This document shows positions 1 to 7,275 of a stretch of 21,412 bases of DNA, one piece after another (the stretch's first letter is position 1; every line of letters starts with the position of its first letter). Position numbers and translations under genes: made by a program. The notes beneath the pieces were generated by a model. It was not told the DNA's origin. It did no database searches and worked only from the letters and a program-made list of their open reading frames with translations. The stretch comes from Spartobacteria bacterium UBA5019 (GTDB lineage: Bacteria > Verrucomicrobiota > Verrucomicrobiia > Chthoniobacterales > Terrimicrobiaceae), in assembly GCA_002396485.1 (NCBI GenBank), contig DGXZ01000013.1, forward strand, positions 407 through 21,818, in the 5' to 3' direction.

Positions 1-2173
1 ACTCCTCAATTTCCTTGATTTTGGTTTTTCTTGGAAACTGCCGATCTCGTGCACAGTCCGGCAGCAAATCCCCAGCAATCTCCTTGATCTTGGGTTTTTT
101 TTGGAACTCCATTTCCCCCGCATCCCTAGAATTGACCACTTCGTACTGCTCCTTGTTTTTCAAGACGATCTCCTTGTCGCTCTGGAATCGAATACAAACT
201 TCTACGTTCAACATGGAAAAACCAAAGCCCTGCAGCTCCTTAACATCTTCCAGGGAATTCTCAAAGTAAGCTTGAAAAATCTTCTCAGGAGGAAGATTGG
301 CCGCCTCCTTCATCTGGCGTTGCAACTCGTTCATGCCCTGATTCATATCCATGCCCTGAATACCTGCGACTGGCTCGTAAATAAAAGTTTTATCATCGTT
401 AGCATTATCGGTCTTGACGTCAGCGAGATCTATCTTTACCTGCACTCCATTTTTATACTTGCTATATTCTTCAATCTTTCGCACCACGCCATCAAGGCCG
501 ATCCAATGTATCGACCGATTTTGTTTCTCCGACTCGCGTACCTCAAATTTTTTTGTCTTTGTACCGTTAACATCCTCTTCGCCAAGATATGTAATAAACC
601 TCGGGTCGATACCTTTTAACGGTTTAAGCGATAACATATCATCCACCTCTTGAAACCCCGGTGTAATAGGCACCCTCAAATAAAAAGATATTGGATGCAA
701 AAGACCGCTCTCTACGGAACCTTGATTCCCACTCATCTTTGAATAAAACGCCTGCTCATCGGCAATGCCCTTCATTAAGTGTCCAGCCATTTCTTTCTCT
801 AATTTAATGCTTCCTTTTCTCACGTAATTAAGCTGGCCACGCAGAGGAGACCAGTACTGACTTCCATCAGTGATATAAAAGCCAGAGGTTGCAGGCCGAG
901 ATTCCGTCGTCTCTTCATACTCAAAACGGACACGATCCGGAGCCGCAAAAGTGAGAGTCCCTTCAATCTTAGACCATACTTGCTTCAAATCTTTCGGATT
1001 ATCTTGAGAAGACACCTGGGAATCATGTAATTGATAATATTTATACCTTGCAGAAAGACTCTTAAGTGCTCGGTATTTTGCTAACAGTTCTTCCATCTGA
1101 CCCTGACTGGTTTGTGCTGCCGGGCTTGAGAGATCCGGCTCTGGATAAGGGACTGTCCAGCTTTTAAAAGTCGTGCCATTTAAAGTCTCAGTTTGCTCAG
1201 TGACAGAAGTGCCAGGTTGCGGCTCATAATTAAAATTCTCATCCTGCAATCCGACATTAAACTTAACATTAAAAAAATCTTCAGCTTTCCAATAACCAGT
1301 AAAAAACTTGCTTTTATCGTCCGCGTAACTTGTTTCCCTATGCCTGAGAATTCCTGTGGATTTTTGAATCCATAAACGTTGCTTTTCTCCCGCTGCTAAC
1401 ACATAATAAACATCTCCACCGATTGTTTGTTCACCGACCTTAAGTTTTCTCCACGTATTCTCGAAACCGTAATTTATAACCTTCAAGTGACCATTCTCGG
1501 TGCAGCACTCATAAATGTTCACTGGATTGGGAATCGAAGGGAAGGGTGGACGACGACGGTCCCTAATCACCTTCAAGACGTTTTTATGAGACGTGATCCA
1601 CCACCAAACATTCCCGACTTCAAAATCTTCTCTATCAGAAGCTTCAAATGAGCCATCCGAGGAACGCTTTGATTCTTTGGCCCAAGCCTTGTCAGGAAAT
1701 TTAATCTTGATCTGGCTTTCCTGCGTGTGTCGTTTCCCCTCTTTTGAAATAGATTCTGATCTGTAATCAAACTCAAGATCCTTAATGCCTGCGGTCCTGG
1801 CGCTAATATCCGCAAGAATAGCTAACTGCTCAGGTGTCTGTTGAAAATCCTCAAGGCCCGTGTTGTCTTCGAAACAGAATGACTCTGAATTCGATGCTGC
1901 GATTGGCGCTTGCGGCTGAGCATCATCAGCACTTGTCTTAACGGGATTTGCAACAAATACTTCAAATGATTTCCCATCGATGGTTGATATTTCATCGGAG
2001 TAATAAGTTAGGGTCTTGCCCTGAAAATCCGTCTTAATATACTTATCAGTCTTTTCAAGTACTCTGTTTTCCAAAGTATTTCCAGATTTAAGAACAATGG
2101 TTTCAGCACATACAGTGGGCATAATTAAGAATAAAACTCCTGCTAAGCTAAATAACACGCTATGGTCTTTCAC
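1..2173 (-). CDS. Large secreted protein with two LolA-like halves (partial, C-terminus beyond window)
   Basis: One frame is open from a GTG at 2173 to the left edge (724 codons, no stop seen). The GTG follows a strong ribosome site, GGAGGAGAG, and an in-frame stop lies just upstream. The N-terminus is a signal peptide: a hydrophobic core, then cleavage probably after residue 23 (VCA/ET), so the protein is exported. Residues about 24-72 are a short beta-rich module of the 'LKSGNTL...KTDKYIKTDFQGKTLTYY' type. Residues about 105-300 and 345-620 each read like the lipoprotein-carrier fold (LolA/RseB-like): a short helix asking for 'L..I..R...IK.L..DY', followed by many beta strands. The visible C-terminus begins a 23-residue imperfect repeat (FQKKPKIKEI, then FPRKTKIKEI). 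The gene is AT-richer than its neighbours. The fold assignment is by eye only and the function is unknown; it probably works in the periplasm or cell envelope. Confidence 0.75.
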   Translation of the reverse strand, partial: MKDHSVLFSLAGVLFLIMPTVCAETIVLKSGNTLENRVLEKTDKYIKTDFQGKTLTYYSDEISTIDGKSFEVFVANPVKTSADDAQPQAPIAASNSESFCFEDNTGLEDFQQTPEQLAILADISARTAGIKDLEFDYRSESISKEGKRHTQESQIKIKFPDKAWAKESKRSSDGSFEASDREDFEVGNVWWWITSHKNVLKVIRDRRRPPFPSIPNPVNIYECCTENGHLKVINYGFENTWRKLKVGEQTIGGDVYYVLAAGEKQRLWIQKSTGILRHRETSYADDKSKFFTGYWKAEDFFNVKFNVGLQDENFNYEPQPGTSVTEQTETLNGTTFKSWTVPYPEPDLSSPAAQTSQGQMEELLAKYRALKSLSARYKYYQLHDSQVSSQDNPKDLKQVWSKIEGTLTFAAPDRVRFEYEETTESRPATSGFYITDGSQYWSPLRGQLNYVRKGSIKLEKEMAGHLMKGIADEQAFYSKMSGNQGSVESGLLHPISFYLRVPITPGFQEVDDMLSLKPLKGIDPRFITYLGEEDVNGTKTKKFEVRESEKQNRSIHWIGLDGVVRKIEEYSKYKNGVQVKIDLADVKTDNANDDKTFIYEPVAGIQGMDMNQGMNELQRQMKEAANLPPEKIFQAYFENSLEDVKELQGFGFSMLNVEVCIRFQSDKEIVLKNKEQYEVVNSRDAGEMEFQKKPKIKEIAGDLLPDCARDRQFPRKTKIKEIEE
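8..106 (-). repeat. Imperfect in-gene tandem repeat, 69-nt period
   Basis: Positions 8-36 and 77-106 carry near-identical DNA (CCTTGAT.TTGG, a T-run, then TTGGAA). On the minus strand they encode FPRKTKIKEI and FQKKPKIKEI, 23 residues apart and in the same frame. This looks like the first two units of a C-terminal repeat that continues past the window edge. Confidence 0.6.
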
Positions 2174-2334
2174 GCCTCTCCTCCAATACGGACAGTAGAA
2201 ACATTAGTGCCCAAATTGTGAGCGGAGTCTGTCAAGTCAGCCGCAAGAACGGTGATGAGGCATCCAGCCATTGCCTTTATAATCATTCGTGGGGAATCTA
2301 TCTCTGGATTTGGTGGTGGTAATGTTTGGTTCAT
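2170..2334 (-). CDS. Small ORF (54 aa) overlapping the start of the LolA-like gene
   Basis: An ATG at 2334 opens 54 codons ending in TGA at 2170-2172. The stop overlaps the GTG of the following long gene in a GTGA arrangement typical of translational coupling. The product starts with a proline-rich stretch (MNQTLPPPNPEIDSP). A hydrophobic patch follows (MIIKAMAGCLITVLAADL) that could be a short membrane helix, then a polar tail. There is no clear Shine-Dalgarno before the ATG. The family is not recognised. It sits between the winged-helix regulator gene and the LolA-like gene, downstream of a palindrome shared with the regulator operon. It may be a real small protein or only a leader that couples translation. 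Confidence 0.4.
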   Translation of the reverse strand: MNQTLPPPNPEIDSPRMIIKAMAGCLITVLAADLTDSAHNLGTNVSTVRIGGEA

Positions 2335-2355
2335 AGATGGTTTTTTTGATGGATG

Positions 2356-2370
2356 CTTTGTATTGCAAAG
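2356..2370. promoter_or_regulatory. Putative operator palindrome, copy 1
   Basis: CTTTGTATTGCAAAG is an imperfect 15-bp palindrome with perfect 5-bp arms. It lies between the regulator gene and the small ORF. The flanks are also similar to copy 2 at 3380-3394 (GCTTTGTA.TGCAAAG.TA, then TGGCAA). Because the neighbouring gene encodes a winged-helix regulator, it is a plausible binding site for that protein. Confidence 0.5.
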
Positions 2371-2385
2371 CTATTTGGCAAATAT

Positions 2386-2679
2386 TTATCCTCGTGCTTG
2401 ATAAATCAATGCCTCCAATAGTTTGAGGTATTCTTCAAAGGCAGCTCTCCCCTTTGGGGTAATGCTGTAGGTGGTTTTTGGGCGATCTGGAATGTCCTTG
2501 GTGTAGGCTACATATCCGCTCTGGTGGAGTGTCCGAAGGTGGCTTACCAAGTTGCCATCGCTCATTTTCAGTTCGGCCTTTAAATCCTGAAAAGGCCAAC
2601 CGGAGCGGGTTGCAAGCAAGGTCATAATGGCGAGACGACCTTTCTCATGGATAACCCGGTTGATCTGGTCAAAGTCCAT
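2386..2679 (-). CDS. Winged-helix transcriptional regulator (HTH_34 / ArsR-MarR-like)
   Basis: This 97-residue protein is essentially one winged helix-turn-helix domain. The helical part covers residues about 5-55, with 'LATRSGWPFQDLKAELKMSDGNLVSHLRTLHQSGYV' as the recognition region. The wing and dimer helix follow (YTKDIPDRPKTTYSITPKGRAAFEEYLKLLEAL). 'TTYSITPKGR' is a hallmark of the HTH_34 family of small winged-helix regulators. The ATG at 2679 shares its A with the stop of the upstream membrane-protein gene (TGATG), so the two are co-translated. HTH_34 proteins are often encoded beside a membrane protein they control. The two palindromes at 2356 and 3380 suggest autoregulation. No ligand-binding domain is visible. 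Confidence 0.88.
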   Translation of the reverse strand: MDFDQINRVIHEKGRLAIMTLLATRSGWPFQDLKAELKMSDGNLVSHLRTLHQSGYVAYTKDIPDRPKTTYSITPKGRAAFEEYLKLLEALIYQARG

Positions 2680-3374
2680 CAGTGTTGCGACACGGTTAGG
2701 TCTTGGTGAGCTCGTATCGAGCGAGCCACGAGTGCAGCATAGACGAGATGAAATCCACCGAACGTTATAGCCATGATCGCAGAAGGGAAATAGTAGATAG
2801 GATTTCCTTGGTTTTTCATCTCTAAGAAAATGCTAAAAGCTAACAGAGTGGTAATCATTACGACAAACGAACCGAGCAGGAAGGCCCAGCCGAGTAGAAT
2901 AATTGATCTGGGTGCAAAGTGCTGTGTCCCGAGAAGACCGATCCCATAAAAAAGCATCCAAAGGGCAACCGCCACGTAGCTGAACATAAAATTATCGGCC
3001 CGAGTAAAATCTAAGAAGGCGAGGCTTCCCGTAAGAACCGCAGCCGCAAGAAATGCTGGCGTCATACCGCCGATTGCAGAGAGCAGCGCGCGAGAAGGAA
3101 AAGTGGTACCTGTTCTCCTCGACTCGCGAAAGAGGATCACCGTATTGCCTATCGACGCCAATACCAGCACTCCCAGCCAAATAATAAGAAACCCCTCAAA
3201 CGAGAAAAAGACATCGCCGGCTTGTATGAGCCATAAGTTGAGCAGAAATGCTGCCACACTCACGATTCCCGCCCATGTTGCGGAAGGCACGGAGATGGCT
3301 CTGTAAGTTGCCGTGCGCTCCATTAGGGAGCGAATGACTCTGAGATTTTCTTCGGCTGATTGATTCAGGGACAT
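2679..3374 (-). CDS. Six-helix membrane protein of unknown function
   Basis: The 231-residue product starts at the ATG at 3374 (MSLNQSAEENLRVIRSLMER). An upstream extension to 3461 is possible but would put the palindrome at 3380-3394 inside the coding region, so the shorter start is preferred. A charged cytoplasmic N-terminus of about 35 residues precedes six hydrophobic segments, roughly one in each of residues 33-55, 62-85, 100-128, 136-155, 160-190 and 200-222. The 3' end overlaps the winged-helix regulator by one base. There is no Shine-Dalgarno, so the message may be leaderless or nearly so. The function is unknown. The pairing suggests a membrane component whose level is set by the adjacent regulator. 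Confidence 0.8.
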   Translation of the reverse strand: MSLNQSAEENLRVIRSLMERTATYRAISVPSATWAGIVSVAAFLLNLWLIQAGDVFFSFEGFLIIWLGVLVLASIGNTVILFRESRRTGTTFPSRALLSAIGGMTPAFLAAAVLTGSLAFLDFTRADNFMFSYVAVALWMLFYGIGLLGTQHFAPRSIILLGWAFLLGSFVVMITTLLAFSIFLEMKNQGNPIYYFPSAIMAITFGGFHLVYAALVARSIRAHQDLTVSQH

Positions 3375-3379
3375 GCTTG

Positions 3380-3394
3380 CTTTGTACTGCAAAG
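3380..3394. promoter_or_regulatory. Putative operator palindrome, copy 2, upstream of the membrane-protein/regulator operon
   Basis: CTTTGTACTGCAAAG has the same 5-bp arms and centre as copy 1. It ends six bases before the ATG of the membrane-protein gene. On the minus strand TTGCTT, then 16 nt, then TACAAA could form a promoter whose -10 lies within the palindrome. A bound repressor would then block transcription directly. This is inferred from position only. Confidence 0.5.
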
Positions 3395-3540
3395 TTAATG
3401 GCAAGCAAGGTTTTTTTGTAAAAAAAGAGACTCGATGTTTCAGAATACACGACAGGATCAATTGATTTCAAAAAAACTTAGCCCCCTGTCGGGATAATAC
3501 CTCCTCATTGGGAAGAAGTAGGAATATATGTTGGGGATTG

Positions 3541-4731
3541 ATGAATACTTTTGCTGAATTCGGTCTGCTGGCCACCTTGCAGGAAACTTTGCTGGAAAAG
3601 CGAATCTTGCGTCCCACGGAGATTCAAGTTCGGGCGTTACCAGCGCTTCTGAGCGGACGCTCGGTTGTGGGCATTGCAGAGACTGGGAGCGGAAAGACGC
3701 TGGCGTATGCGCTTCCGGCGATGCACCACATGAAAAGCCTGGAAATCGCGGGTGATGCGATCACGCTTTCTGCTCGGCCAAGGGCTGTCGTGGTGGTTCC
3801 AGCTCGGGAACTCGGTGAACAGGTCACGAAGGCCTTCAAGCCATTCACTCACACGACTCGTCTCCGCGTTCGATCGGTGCTTGGCGGCACCACCACGGAA
3901 GTTGCGAAGCGAGGGCTTACCGGGCCGTTTGAGATTCTCGTCGCAACGCCGGGACGGCTTGTGCAAATGATCGAGAGGCGGCTCGTGGAATTGGACGATG
4001 TGCGAATGCTGATCCTCGACGAAGCCGACCAGATGCTCGATCACGGATTTATGCCCGATGTCACGCAAATCATCCAAGCCTGTCCGCAAAAGCCTCAGCT
4101 GGCCTTGTTCTCGGCGACCGTCTCGCCAGCGATCGAAAAACTCATTGCCGATTTGTTTTCTGGAGCAGAAGTGATTCGGAGCGCGGGGAGCCATCGAGTC
4201 GTCCCGACACTCACGACAATGCAGCAGGTCGTCATTGGAGGTCAGCGGTTCCCGCTGCTGGAGCGTTTGCTCAAAAAGAAAGTGGAGGGCGGAACGATCC
4301 TGTTCACGAACACGAGAGAGCAATGCGACAAGCTCGCCGCCGAACTCGCTGCCGCGAACATTGCTTTTGTGATTTATCGTGGAGAAATGGATAAAGTGCA
4401 GCGTCGGCAGAATCTGAAACTCTTTCGCGAGGGGGCTGTGGATCTGCTCGTTTCGACCGATCTGGCCTCGCGCGGGCTGGATGTCGACCATGTCGGGCGG
4501 GTGATCAACTATCATTTGCCGCAGCAGATCGAAAATTACCTGCATCGGGTCGGTCGCACCGCCCGCGCGGGCCGTCCGGGGCTGGTGGTGAACTTCGTCA
4601 CCGAGCGAGACGCCCCACTTGCGAGCCAACTGGAAAGCGTCCGCGCCCTGCCGACGCCTCAACCTCCCCCGCCTCGCCACAGCCCCACCAAGATCCAACC
4701 GCTCCGAAACCGGATTCGTAGGCGTTTGTAG
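3541..4731 (+). CDS. DEAD-box ATP-dependent RNA helicase
   Basis: This 396-residue protein has all the classical motifs: Q motif region 18-40, motif I AETGSGKT (46-53), Ia PARELGEQ (87-94), Ib TPGR, II DEAD (160-163), III SAT (191-193), motif V STDLASRGLD and VI HRVGRTAR (335-342). It should unwind short RNA duplexes during ribosome assembly, mRNA decay or cold adaptation; the exact subfamily (RhlE- or SrmB-like) cannot be set by eye. The C-terminal extension is short, proline-rich and basic (residues about 372-396), probably an RNA-binding tail. The ATG at 3541 is preferred over an in-frame TTG at 3508 because the Q-motif region begins soon after it and GGGG lies just upstream. It is transcribed divergently from the membrane-protein operon and is monocistronic. 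Confidence 0.95.
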   Translation: MNTFAEFGLLATLQETLLEKRILRPTEIQVRALPALLSGRSVVGIAETGSGKTLAYALPAMHHMKSLEIAGDAITLSARPRAVVVVPARELGEQVTKAFKPFTHTTRLRVRSVLGGTTTEVAKRGLTGPFEILVATPGRLVQMIERRLVELDDVRMLILDEADQMLDHGFMPDVTQIIQACPQKPQLALFSATVSPAIEKLIADLFSGAEVIRSAGSHRVVPTLTTMQQVVIGGQRFPLLERLLKKKVEGGTILFTNTREQCDKLAAELAAANIAFVIYRGEMDKVQRRQNLKLFREGAVDLLVSTDLASRGLDVDHVGRVINYHLPQQIENYLHRVGRTARAGRPGLVVNFVTERDAPLASQLESVRALPTPQPPPPRHSPTKIQPLRNRIRRRL

Positions 4732-5107
4732 TAGTCATCGGAGGCGGAAGTAAATGACTTACCACTAGTTTTTTACCCATTCGTGAAAATTTGCTCTATT
4801 TGACTCGCTCGATGACTTGCATCGCCCCCGATGCTCGATTGTGGATAAAAAATTCCGATTGCTCAGGGATCGCTATTGAAGTTTGCGCGTGGGCCCGTCG
4901 CGAGAGCTGGTGTCGTTACAGAAACGGCGCATCCGCGCCTGAAGCTTGGGACACCGACGGCGCGGCATCCCTACCAATTTTTACGAGGTGCTGTCGTACC
5001 AACAGCCAGGAGATGGCTGGCCACCAGGTTGGCATGAAGAGAGCCCCAGTTTAAGCCAAGAAATCTGCCCATTTGACTTCTCCAATCGGGGAGCTTATCG
5101 AGGATGC
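4732..5107. other. 376-nt intergenic stretch with a fragment of the symporter 3' end
   Basis: No convincing gene lies here. Open frames at 4791-5054 and the upstream extension of the antitoxin frame (4946-5107) have no recognisable family. The only recognisable content is the left copy of a 34-bp direct repeat (5005-5038), whose other copy is coding sequence of the symporter. Confidence 0.6.
5005..5038 (+). repeat. 34-bp direct repeat, left copy
   Basis: This is identical to 5736-5769 and in the same orientation. It starts GCCAGGAGATGG and ends GTTGGCATGAA. On the minus strand it could encode MPTWWPAISW, the symporter segment, but the flanking bases are unrelated on both sides. The two copies bracket the toxin-antitoxin pair. 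Confidence 0.9.
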
Positions 5108-5305
5108 ATGTCGTTCGCTCAAATCACTCAAGAAGCGCTCTCGCTGCCATCTCCAGAAAGGCGCCAATTGATTGCCCGGTTGGTGGCGGCTGGAACCGAC
5201 GAGGACTTGGCACTCAAAACCATTTTAGCTGAAAAAATAGACGATCGTCGTGCTGAAAACTGGGTTGTCCTGGACGACTTAAAAAAACAGTTCAAGGATC
5301 TTTAG
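5108..5305 (+). CDS. Putative addiction-module antitoxin (PF09720-like)
   Basis: This 65-residue acidic/basic helical protein starts at ATG 5108, preceded by GAGGA at a suitable distance. The start 'ITQEALSLPSPERRQLIARLVA' resembles the 'EAL.LP..ER..L...L' pattern of PF09720 addiction-module components. The C-terminus is charged (LDDLKKQFKDL) and would wrap the toxin. The stop is three bases before the GTG of the toxin gene, a typical antitoxin-first operon. Family assignment is by pattern only. Confidence 0.6.
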   Translation: MSFAQITQEALSLPSPERRQLIARLVAAGTDEDLALKTILAEKIDDRRAENWVVLDDLKKQFKDL

Positions 5306-5308
5306 GTC

Positions 5309-5563
5309 GTGCAATACCGGCTTTTTGTGGATTTGGAGGCCATACAGTTTCTCGCATCATCCAAGCCATCTTTGCGTAGGAAACTGGTCGCTCACCTTTC
5401 GAAAATCGAAGCATTCCCGGAATCCAGCTCCGACTATTTCGAGAACGACTCGAAGGGACGCCAGATCGACATCGCCATTTGCTCTGGCAGTGCCATCCAC
5501 TACTGGATCGATTTCTCTGACCGACATGTGAAAGTTCTACGCATCAGTCAGGCCGATTCTTAA
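5309..5563 (+). CDS. ParE/RelE-superfamily toxin
   Basis: This 84-residue protein starts at GTG 5309. It has the superfamily layout: a beta-alpha start (YRLFVDLEAIQFLASSKPSLRRKLVAHLSKIEAFP), then the D..GR..DI strand (NDSKGRQIDIAICSG), the IHYWIDF strand, and the closing V.VLRISQAD strand. 'YW.D...' followed by 'I..AD' is characteristic of ParE-like toxins that partner PF09720 antitoxins. These either poison gyrase or, as RelE-like nucleases, cut mRNA; the sequence does not decide which. It is three bases downstream of the antitoxin and probably autoregulated through it. The pair lies between the two copies of the 34-bp direct repeat, consistent with acquisition as a unit. Confidence 0.68.
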   Translation: MQYRLFVDLEAIQFLASSKPSLRRKLVAHLSKIEAFPESSSDYFENDSKGRQIDIAICSGSAIHYWIDFSDRHVKVLRISQADS

Positions 5564-5622
5564 ATGCCAGCCACTTTTTTCCCGAGTTGGCTAAATGCGA
5601 ACTTGAAAGATGATTTCGCCGA

Positions 5623-5645
5623 CTCGTATACGAGCTGTGTTTTTT
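5623..5645 (+). terminator. Weak terminator-like palindrome plus T-run after the toxin gene
   Basis: CTCGTATACGAG is a perfect 12-bp palindrome (5623-5634). It is followed within six bases by a run of six T. The T-run overlaps the stop codon of the convergent symporter gene. The stem is short, so termination is only a suggestion. Confidence 0.25.
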
Positions 5646-7275
5646 AGTTTGAGATCTCGGTTGCTGGGGTCTGGCGGGATTTGAAAAGAACTCCCAGCAT
5701 GAAGGTGACCGTGCTGCCGATGAAGACATAGTAGGGCCAGGAGATGGCTGGCCACCAGGTTGGCATGAAAAGGCCGAAATTCCACTCCGCAGGAATCAAC
5801 TGGAATTTCAGGATGGCGAGCGGATCGATGGCGGGGATTTTGACTTTTCCAAGAACCAGGACGGCGGCGATGCCGAAGAGCATGGAGAAGACATTGGCGA
5901 TGTCGTTGCCCCGGGATTTTGTCAGAACGCCGAGCAGGAAAATGCCGAGGAGCGAGCCGTAGCCGTAGCCGAGCACTCCGAGGGCGAGTGGGATGATCGT
6001 AATATTTGTCTCCAGCACGGCATAGGCGGCTCCGGTGGCGACGAGAATCATGAGTCCAGCAAAAACGAGGGTCGCTATGCGTGCGGCGCGTATCGACTGG
6101 GCGTCGGTCGAGGTCTTGTTGAAGTAGGGCTGGTAGAAGTCGCGGATGAACGACGTGGCCAGTGCGTTAAGGGCAGCAGAGGTGGACCCCATCATGGTCG
6201 CAAAAACCCCGGCGACGATGAGGCCGCGAATGCCGGCCGGCATTTCATGGACGATGTAGTGGGCGAAGATTTCGTTGTGTGCGGCGGGCAGTGAGGGATC
6301 CGGGCTGATTTGGTAATAGACCCAGAGGAGAATGCCGACGGCGAGGAAGGCCAGAACGATCGGGATATCGGCAAATCCGCTTACAATCAGGCTGAACCGG
6401 CTTTTTTTGATATTTTCCGCAGTGAGCATTCGCTGAACCATATCCTGATCGGTGCCATGGGTCGCCATGGTGAGGAATGTGGATCCGAGGATCGCTGCAA
6501 GGATGGTGTAGGGGTTTTCCAGCATTTGCCGGAGGGCGTCTCCAAAGGGCTTCGTCGCCTCCCAACCGGTCTGGAACATCGCGACCTGATGTCCGTCCAG
6601 CATTTCATTCACTTTTCCAAGACCGCCAGGGATGTTATTGAGGATGGTAAAAATGGCGAAAACCACCGCGCCGCACATGAGGCAAGCCTGGATGAGATCG
6701 GTCCAGACCACGGCCTTGATCCCTCCAACGGCCGTGTAGGCTGCGGTGACGGCGGTGACGAAGACAATTCCCCAGAAATAGGTCCAGATCGTGATTTCCG
6801 TGCCGGGGAAAAGGTATCGCCAGATCACAACGAGGATCACGCCGCCGAGGTAGAGTCGAACGCCGATTCCCAGCACGCGGCCGAGGAGGAATATTCCGCT
6901 TGCCATGTTCTTCGTGCGCGGGCCGAAGCGGACGGTGAGGTATTCGTAAATGCTCTGGACCTTGAACTGGAAATACGGAGCGATGAAAAGATACGCGATG
7001 ATGATACGGGCGAGGATCGTTCCGATGGCCAGCTGCGCGTAGGCGAAGCCGAGGGTCTTGTAGCCCTCGGCGGGCGTGCCGAGAAATGTCGCCGCGCTGG
7101 TCTCTGCCGCAATGATCGAGGCCAAGACGGCCCACCAAGGGATTTTGTGTCCCCCGAGGGCGAATTCCTGCAGGGTGTCATTCCTGCGGCCCGCATAAAG
7201 GCCGATTCCTACGATCACCACGAAGTAGGCCAGAATGACAAAGCCATCGATGAAAAGGGCGGCGTTGTGTGTCAC
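5644..7275 (-). CDS. Sodium:solute symporter (SSS family, SLC5-like)
   Basis: This 543-residue inner-membrane protein has about 13 hydrophobic helices. Family marks: 'FALGGHKIPWWAVLASIIAAETSAATFLGTPAEGY' in helices 1-2 (the conserved Na-site region of SSS transporters), 'FGPRTKNMASGIFLLGRVLGIGVRLYL', 'AAYTAVGGIKAVVWTDLIQ', and 'GTDQDMVQRMLTAENIKKSR'. 'GVFATMMGSTSAALNALATSFIRDFYQPY' is the SSS signature around helix 8. The GTG start (7275) overlaps the argA stop as GTGA, so translation is coupled. The substrate cannot be read from the sequence; relatives carry sugars, amino acids, sialic acid or carboxylates. The 3' end contains the right copy of the 34-bp repeat, after which about 30 more codons follow. 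Confidence 0.92.
   Translation of the reverse strand: MTHNAALFIDGFVILAYFVVIVGIGLYAGRRNDTLQEFALGGHKIPWWAVLASIIAAETSAATFLGTPAEGYKTLGFAYAQLAIGTILARIIIAYLFIAPYFQFKVQSIYEYLTVRFGPRTKNMASGIFLLGRVLGIGVRLYLGGVILVVIWRYLFPGTEITIWTYFWGIVFVTAVTAAYTAVGGIKAVVWTDLIQACLMCGAVVFAIFTILNNIPGGLGKVNEMLDGHQVAMFQTGWEATKPFGDALRQMLENPYTILAAILGSTFLTMATHGTDQDMVQRMLTAENIKKSRFSLIVSGFADIPIVLAFLAVGILLWVYYQISPDPSLPAAHNEIFAHYIVHEMPAGIRGLIVAGVFATMMGSTSAALNALATSFIRDFYQPYFNKTSTDAQSIRAARIATLVFAGLMILVATGAAYAVLETNITIIPLALGVLGYGYGSLLGIFLLGVLTKSRGNDIANVFSMLFGIAAVLVLGKVKIPAIDPLAILKFQLIPAEWNFGLFMPTWWPAISWPYYVFIGSTVTFMLGVLFKSRQTPATEISN
5736..5769 (+). repeat. 34-bp direct repeat, right copy (inside the symporter gene)
   Basis: Exact match to 5005-5038. 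Here it encodes the segment FMPTWWPAISW near the symporter C-terminus, so this copy is the likely source and the left copy a duplicate. Confidence 0.9.

Noticed and set aside
101..619. 172-codon plus-strand frame in the left block
   Set aside because: It is antisense to the open LolA-like frame, which has a signal peptide and ribosome site; the plus frame has neither.
3637..4698. 353-codon minus-strand frame over the helicase gene
   Set aside because: It is antisense to a fully motif-supported DEAD-box helicase and has no recognisable domain.
4791..5054. 87-codon plus frame before the antitoxin
   Set aside because: No family and no ribosome site; its end is made by the 34-bp repeat copied from the symporter gene.
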